Shown one piece after another: positions 58,041-64,000 of a stretch of DNA of 64,000 nt (position 1 is its first letter; each line of letters opens with the position of its first letter). The notes beneath the pieces are model-generated. The model did no database searches. It had not been told where the DNA came from and saw only the letters and a list, made by a program, of their open reading frames with translations. A program made the translations under genes and the position numbers. Source of the stretch: Ochotona curzoniae (lineage: Eukaryota; Chordata; Mammalia; Lagomorpha; Ochotonidae); contig NW_024466512.1 of NCBI RefSeq assembly GCF_017591425.1, forward strand, positions 22,931,501 through 22,995,500, read 5' to 3'.

Positions 58041-58372
58041 GAGATGGGCTGACTTGTGGTACAGTGGGTCAAGCCATCACTTGACATACCAGCATCTCTT
58101 ATGAGCACTGGTTTGAGTACCAGCTATTCCACTTGCAATCCAGCTTCTTTTTAATGTGGTTGGGAGGCAGGGGCGGATACTTGGGTGCTGCCATCCACAT
58201 GGGAGACTCCAGTGCATTTCTAAGCTCCTGGCTTGCTCCTGGCTTCCACTTGGCCCAGACATGGTTGTTATGATTTTTTGGGAGGAGTGCACTAATGGGT
58301 AGAGGATCTCTCTGTCTCTGCCTCTCTCTCTGTAACTCTAACTTTCAAATAAATAACCAAACCTTTAAAAAG
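58041..58372 (+). mobile_element. Older CSINE
   Basis: ggctgacttgtggtacagtg head. Confidence 0.83.
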
Positions 58373-58404
58373 TGTTTTTAAATAATAAGTCAAAGGGTCT
58401 TCCA

Positions 58405-58734
58405 GGCCCGGCACAGTGGCCTAGCAACTAAAGTCCTTGTCTTGAATGTGCTGGGATCCCACATGGGCACCAGTTCTAATCCTGGCATCACTGCTTCCCA
58501 TCCAGCTTCCTGCCTGTGGCCTGGGAAAACAGTGGAGGACGGCTCAAGGTCTTGGGACCCTGCACCCATGTGGGAGACCTGGAAGAAGCTCCTGGCTTCA
58601 GATTGGCTCAGCTCTGGCTGTTGTGCCACTTGGGGAGTAAATCAGCAGGTGGAAGATCTTCCTCTCTGTGTCTCCTCTTCTCCTCTTCTCTGTAGATCTG
58701 ACTTTGCAATAATAAAAATAAATAAATAATAAAA
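58405..58734 (+). mobile_element. CSINE, fairly young
   Basis: ggcccggcacagtggcctag head. Confidence 0.92.
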
Positions 58735-59359
58735 GATCTTCCAGTGTTTTATTTTGGATTAACTTTTTAACTTCTTACTGACAATAGTTAGAAAATTATA
58801 AGTGCTAACTGGCATCATTATCAATTCATACATATTTCCATGTCCAAGTTTATGAAAGCTATACTCTTGGGCTAGAAATAATCTTCTGAATCAAATATTT
58901 TTTCCCATTTTGCTAGGGAACAGTGACTGTTTCATTTCAGATTGGCATTTGTGAGCCAGTGTTTGAAGCGGGGCCTTTTAGTGGCTTACATAATTAAAAA
59001 CGTCCATGGGAAGATTTCAGAAACAGTGGGTCCAGATGTCAGACTATGTGGTCTAGAATCTCCATTTCTTGATTTCACTGTCTTTGTGATGAACTCAACT
59101 TCACGTAATCTCTCCCCAAGAGAATAGGAAATGACCAACAGGTCCTTCAAACTCATATCCTACCAGCTGAACAACAAATTGTTGATTCTTAGGCCAGCTC
59201 TCAGTAACACAAGTTGAGCTATGTCCCTAAAACCAGCATAACGGCTCTGGTCAGTTATGGGCCAATGCCCACAGTGGGATGAAGAGAGGGAAAGGAGCAT
59301 TAAGAAGTAGTTCCTTTTTGAAATGCTATGACCACATAAAAGCAACAAAAGGGCATTTT
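58735..59359. other. Intergenic, unique
   Basis: No repeat or gene recognised. Confidence 0.5.
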
Positions 59360-59480
59360 TTTTTTTAAGATTTACCTTTTTTATTGGAAAGTCGGGTTTT
59401 TTTACAGAGAGGAGAAACAGAGAGAAAGATCTTCCACCTGCAAGGCAAGGACCTTAGCCACTAGGCTACTGCGCTAGGGC
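59360..59480 (-). mobile_element. CSINE with large internal deletion
   Basis: Tail and head ends are joined directly (cttccacctg|caaggcaagg), losing about 200 bases. Confidence 0.8.
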
Positions 59481-59537
59481 TACGGTATTATAATTTTAAT
59501 GAATGTAAGCACTATTTTTCTTTTCAGATTTATTTTC

Positions 59538-59856
59538 TTTTTGGGCATGGTTTGGTAGCTTGGTGGCTACAATCCTCTCACATTGCAACTGCTGGGATCC
59601 CATTTGGGTGCCAGTTCATATCTTGGCTGTTCCACTTCTCATCCAGCTCGCTGCTTGTGGCCTGGGAAAGTAATTGAGGACAGCCCAATGCTTTGAGACC
59701 CTGAACCCACATGGGAGACCCTGAGGAAGCGCCTGGCTCCTGGCTCCTGGCTTTGGATTGGCTCAGCTCTGAACATTATAGCCACTTGGGGAGTGAACCA
59801 GCAAATGGAAGATCTCTCTGTCTGTCCTCTCTCTGGAAATCTGCCTTCCCAATCTT
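59538..59856 (+). mobile_element. CSINE
   Basis: gggcatggtttggtagcttgg head. Confidence 0.85.
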
Positions 59857-60092
59857 GGGGAGAGAAAGACAGACAGAGAGATCTTCCTTCTCCTGGTTCA
59901 CTCACCAAATGGTCACAACAGGTACAGAGGCCCTAGTCCTTGAGCCATCCTCCACTGCTCCACTGCTTTCCCAGGTCATAAGCAGAGAGATGGAAGGGGA
60001 ATAGAGTAGCCAGGACATAAACCGGCACCCATATGAGATGCCAGGTTTAGTAGAAGGAGGAATAGCCTGTTGTCCACAGTGCCAGCCCCAAT
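59857..60092 (-). mobile_element. Older CSINE, shortened
   Basis: Ends ccacagtgccagcccc. Confidence 0.78.
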
Positions 60093-60114
60093 AAATATTA
60101 TTTAAATTTGTTTT

Positions 60115-60235
60115 TCTTTTGTTCAAGCAAGCCTGATTATTAAGCAAGCATTGATTAGAAATATGTGTGTGCCAGGCACTTTGCATGACAATAGACATGC
60201 AAAGATGAGTTCCAGAAATGGAAGCCAGGTAGGTT
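60115..60235 (-). mobile_element. Short L2 fragment
   Basis: aagcaagcattgattag, then gtgccaggcactttgcatg, is antisense L2 3' end. Confidence 0.45.
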
Positions 60236-60254
60236 AAAATAATGTATCCTCTGG

Positions 60255-60527
60255 GGGCAGGTATTTGGCAGCACAGTAGAGAGAGAGATGGATCTTCCAT
60301 CCTCTGGATCCTCTGGGTTGTTAGTAAAGCCAGGAGCCTGGAACTCCATGTGGATCTCCACGTGAGTGCAAGGACCCAGGCACGTGGGCCATCTTCTGCT
60401 GCTTTCCCAGGTGCATCTGCAAGGAGCTGGATCAGAACTGGAACACCTGGGACTTAAACTGGTGCCCATATTGAATGCTGGTATCGTAGGCTGCAGCTTT
60501 ATCTGCTACGCCGCAATGCTGGCACCA
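60255..60527 (-). mobile_element. Older CSINE
   Basis: Ends tacgccgcaatgctggcacc. Confidence 0.78.
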
Positions 60528-60539
60528 GCATCTGTTTGT

Positions 60540-61100
60540 TTTCCAATCTCCTCATGCTCACCCTTTTGCTTCTTTTCTGTTTCTGAATTTTACCAAACTG
60601 CTTTCCTCTTCAAGGCCTTGCACCTGCATCCCTCCTACCTGACACAAACTTCCTGGATTCTTCCCCTGATTCTTCCTCAGGTCTCGGAGGGTGTTTCTCT
60701 AATTACCTCCAGCCTCAGAGAAGTCCCACCCTGACTTTGTCTTCTGAACACAGCCTAAGGATCCTCTTCCTAGCTGTAGGAACACAAAGTGTGTGTTGAG
60801 CGATTTTTTTTTTTTTTTCAGTTCTTCAACGGCAGCTTGTACAATTCCTGCTGCATAGCCGAGGAGGAGGGAACTCCTTACACGCAATGAATGCCTGAGG
60901 CATTAGGGCTGAATTCTCTAAGTCTGACCTGTCGTGTCACCTGGCATTGCTCCTTCCTGGCACTCAACACACCCTGTGATTATGTGGCTTATCACTTGTT
61001 TATCTACCTGCTGTCTGTGTTGCTACTCCAGAATGGGAGCTCCCAGGGCAGGGAGCTTGTTGTTGACTTAGGCGGAATCTCAAACACCTGACCCAACAGC
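60540..61100 (+). mobile_element. L2 in sense, interrupted by a T-tract segment
   Basis: ttcaaggccttgcacctgc, tcagagaagtcccacc and ggcactcaacacaccc are sense L2. About 60781-60900 is foreign: a 15-base T run followed by about 85 unassigned bases. Confidence 0.5.
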
Positions 61101-61242
61101 AACCGACCACATAGCCAAAGCACAGTCCGTTGTTGCTGATGCCTGAAAGGATATTAGTTTGTTTTGGGGCTGGGAACCTTTATAGTGCCAGAGTAGAGGT
61201 CTTTATACTTCAGGGTGCCCCCTGAAGAACCTACCCACCCCT

Positions 61243-61515
61243 GGAGGTGGGCGTTGTGACCCAGCGGGTTAAGCTACCTGGGACAGCAGCATTTCCTTTG
61301 AGTGCAGGTTCCACTCCCAGCTGTTCGCCTCCTAGTCCAGCTCCCTACTACTGTGCCTGGAAAAATAGCAGATGACGGCCTAAGTGCTTTGAGTCCTGGC
61401 ACCCACATGGCAGACCTGGATGGAATTCCAGGCCCCTGACTTCAGCCCACATTTAGGCTCTTTGGGGCATGAGCCAATAAATTGAAGATCCTTCTTTCTT
61501 TCTGTTTTAAGTATG
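61243..61515 (+). mobile_element. Older CSINE
   Basis: gtgggcgttgtgacccagcg head. Confidence 0.8.
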
Positions 61516-61813
61516 TATGTGTGTGTATATTATTTATATATGTGTGTATATTAAGACTCTCACCTACTTCTGACCATTAAAATTAGGTAATGGGATCATT
61601 CTGAAATTGTCTCTCAGGTGAAAAGAAAAAAATTCCAGTTTGGGTTTGATGGCTGTTAAGACATCCCAATTTTTTCATTTTCAAAATGGAATGATTAATT
61701 TTTACTTTCTTTTGGTTTCTTATGACGTACCTGACTCCAAAAAAACAATAGAAAAGAACACCCACAGAAAGCCAAATGAAGGTAACTTCAGAGTAAGTTT
61801 TCTGCTCTTATTT

Positions 61814-61895
61814 TTGATGCACCTGGGAAAGCAGCAGAAGATCCAAGTCCTTGGACCCCTGCATCCACATGGAAGACTTGGATGAAACTCCTGGT
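61814..61895 (+). mobile_element. CSINE body fragment
   Basis: tgatgcacctgggaaagcag to atgaaactcctggtc only. Confidence 0.6.
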
Positions 61896-63079
61896 CTTGA
61901 AGAGGAAGGAAAGAAACCCACTTGAGACCACCTGCCCGCCCAAGGCTGGACTTGGACATCTGAAGCAAGCAGAAAGCAGTGCTCTACTCCTCCTAAGCCA
62001 GAATGATGCGCTGCCGGCGGAGCAGGCCAGAACTCGGCATGCTGCGCCTCACCTCCCTGTCAGGCAGAGGTGCTTCCCCTGGTCTCACTGGTTGAGAAAG
62101 CCGGGAGGTACTGTGTAGCACCCACAGGCACTTAGAGTGGAGCAAGGCCTTACAGAAGAGTGCACCCAGATGGGCAGACATGAGAAGGCACTTGTGGCGA
62201 GGGCGCTTTGCACTGGCACCAGGAACTCAGCAAAGAAGAGCCCCGTGGTTACTGAGTCCACACAGAGGTACAAAACAACAACAACAACAGCCTGCTCCTG
62301 GTGAAACAGTCAAACCCATGGGAAGGGTGGGATAAGCAGCAGCTGCTTGCTAGTCTCATTCCCAATTAGAAACCTAGAGCGGTGGGATCAGCATCTGGGC
62401 AGAATCAGAGAGCAGGAACAAAACCCATCCCGGGCGGAATGGTCAGCAAGCTCAGCAGTTCACCCGCTCTGGGCCTCTGCCATTCCATCCACTCTGCTGC
62501 TGCGCCCTGACATCACGGCTAGGCTAGGCCTGGATGAAAACACACCATTAAGCCGTTTGTAACGATGCTGCTCATGTAGATGAGCCTCAGGAACGCAGTA
62601 CTGGGTGCAAGAAGTCAGCCCCAAAGGGCCCCTGCACTGTATGCTCCCCTCCCCAGGAGGTACCCCCAAAAGTCAAATTCCCAGAGACAGAAGAGTGGGC
62701 ATTGCAGGGCCAGGAGTTACGGGCTGAGGAGGGCAGAGTTTGAGTTTGGGAAGAGGAACCCTTTTTGGGACACAGAGGGTGCTCTGAGGAGCCAGGCCAG
62801 GGCACCCATCGCTCCTGGAGCCGCTTGTTTGAAAACTGGCTCCAGTGGCAATGAGGGTGTCCCACCCTACAGAAAAAGGCAAAGGAAAACAGAACCCAGG
62901 AGGCTTGGGAGTCGTTTGCCGTGCTGTGCGCGGGGACTTCAGCGACTCAGGACGCGGCCAGGCAGGGTGACTCTAGTCTGGGATTGAGGGTGAGAGGGCT
63001 TCTCTCAGATCTGCTCGGGTCTAGGGAAAACAAAACAAAACAACAACAACATCAAAAATCGGTCACCGGCGTTCCGGAC
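61896..63079. other. Approach to the CpG island
   Basis: Unique sequence with rising GC toward 63080. No exon could be supported; human has an antisense transcript near the DNMBP promoter as I recall, but nothing here proves one. Confidence 0.45.
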
Positions 63080-63830
63080 AGGAATGGACATTTTTCTGAG
63101 GGGGAAGGGCGGGATCGGGCGTGAGGGAACAGCAAGGGCGGAAAGAAACAGGCTCCCAGCCGGAGCTGCACCGAGGCCGGGCCGGGACCACGGCCGGCAG
63201 GGGCCAGTGCCTCAGTTTCCCTCGGAGAGGCTCTCAGAGCGCCGCCCCTCTGACGTCGCTGGGCGGACGGCAACGGCGAGCGGCCGCCAGGGGGCGCGAG
63301 CGCGGGCCGGGCGCCCGGGGAGTGGGTGGGCGCGCGCGCGGGCGGCAGCGCGGCGCTCCCGGGGGCCGTGCGGGCCGAGGCGGCCGAGGCGGCCGAGGCG
63401 GAAGCCCGGGGCGGGAGGCGGGAGGCGGGGCGGCGCGCTGAGTCACACGGGATCGACCCGCCCGCCGCTGGCCGGGGCAGAGGTGACAGCGGGCCCGGGC
63501 CGGGCGGCCGCCACAGCCCGTCGCGTCGAGGGGACCGCCGGGCAGCGGAGAGCAGGTCAGGAGCCGGGGCCGGGCGGGGAGCCGGAGTCGCCGTCCCGGG
63601 GCCGTGCATGCGGGGCAGCCCCCTCGAAGGGACGCGCCGAGCGCCCTGGCCTGCGCGCCGGCCCGGCCCGGAGCCCTCAAGGAGCCGTGGGCGCCTCCGG
63701 GGCCGGTCGCTGGGCGCTCGGGCTCGGCCAGGGCGCGCCGCGTGAGCCCCTTGGGTGCGTGGGGCAAGCGCTGTGCGGTGGTGCACCGCTCTGCCCCTGT
63801 GGCGATGGGGCGGAATTCGAGAGTTTGAAA
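63080..63830 (+). promoter_or_regulatory. DNMBP: CpG island, inferred DNMBP promoter
   Basis: Very GC- and CpG-rich block, by far the strongest in the window. It holds TGACGTCG (63251-63258, one base from a CRE), CCGCCAGGGGGCGC (63284-63297, close to the CTCF core), TGAGTCA (63439-63445, AP-1 core) and three tandem 9-base GGCCGAGGC units (63373-63399). There is no TATA box. Its place 13.3 kb after CPN1 fits the 5' end of DNMBP (dynamin-binding protein Tuba), the next gene in the same direction on human 10q24. The name rests on synteny only. Confidence 0.65.
63430..63555 (+). other. DNMBP: Candidate DNMBP non-coding first exon
   Basis: A good splice donor, GAGCAG|GTCAGG, occurs at 63555/63556 inside the CpG island. 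An exon ending there, starting somewhere after the AP-1 motif, would fit a non-coding first exon. The start is not determinable and other donors are possible. Confidence 0.3.
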
Positions 63831-64000
63831 AGGAAATCGGCGGCAACCTTCGTGTCACGCATGCACGAGCTTGGCGTCTGAGTCGGGTTGGGAGTGCGTG
63901 AGACAGGGATGCCTGGCTTCCCAAGTTCGCTGGAGCTGCGGACGCAGCTGTGCCCGCGGTGGAGTTTTCTAGTTAACTCGCGAACACCTGTGTTTGTGCA

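Noticed and set aside
63052..63924. 290-codon minus-strand and 265-codon plus-strand open frames
   Set aside because: Both lie in the CpG island, where stops are rare by composition. They are low-complexity Arg/Ala/Pro/Gly strings without domains.

Overview
The window is vertebrate nuclear DNA from a lagomorph, most likely a pika (Ochotona). The evidence is about sixty copies of the lagomorph tRNA-derived C-repeat SINE (CSINE), and the youngest copies carry a head and a body that I associate with pika rather than rabbit. Species assignment is recognition from memory, not a database match.

The window holds one complete protein-coding gene, CPN1 (carboxypeptidase N catalytic chain), on the + strand. 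Its nine coding exons lie between 14950 and 49733. All eight introns have GT-AG ends with matching phases, and the joined frame encodes 459 residues. Signal peptide, zinc ligands (H86, E89, H216), catalytic E308, substrate-binding N160/R161 and four paired cysteines (42, 104, 271, 311) are all present, so the gene looks functional. A FOXA-like motif and an HNF1-like motif lie just upstream, fitting a liver-secreted plasma enzyme. An ATTAAA signal at 49887 probably ends the transcript.

Layout: 1-14600 is intergenic and repeat-rich, dominated by SINEs, L2 fragments and two old antisense L1 copies, the second running about 4.3 kb up to roughly 800 bases before the CPN1 start codon. 14600-49910 is CPN1. 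49910-63080 is intergenic, with SINEs, old MaLR-type LTR remnants, MIR and L2. 63080-63830 is a strong CpG island. From conserved human 10q24 synteny (ERLIN1 - CPN1 - DNMBP, same orientation) I infer it is the DNMBP promoter and first non-coding exon; no DNMBP coding sequence is in the window.

No undescribed system of genes is visible. The most unusual items are structural: (1) a 3.1-kb L1-derived insertion in intron 5 with a 14-base target-site duplication, ORF1, the start of ORF2, an inverted ORF2 fragment and a 124-base triplication; (2) a nearly identical 183-base inverted repeat also in intron 5; (3) a SINE 1.6 kb upstream of CPN1 that carries both a 300-base CpG-dense insert of unknown origin and a retroposed U2 snRNA fragment; (4) an N-glycosylation sequon in CPN1 that I do not recall in human. 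All repeat coordinates are by eye and approximate to about 10 bases unless a target-site duplication fixes them.
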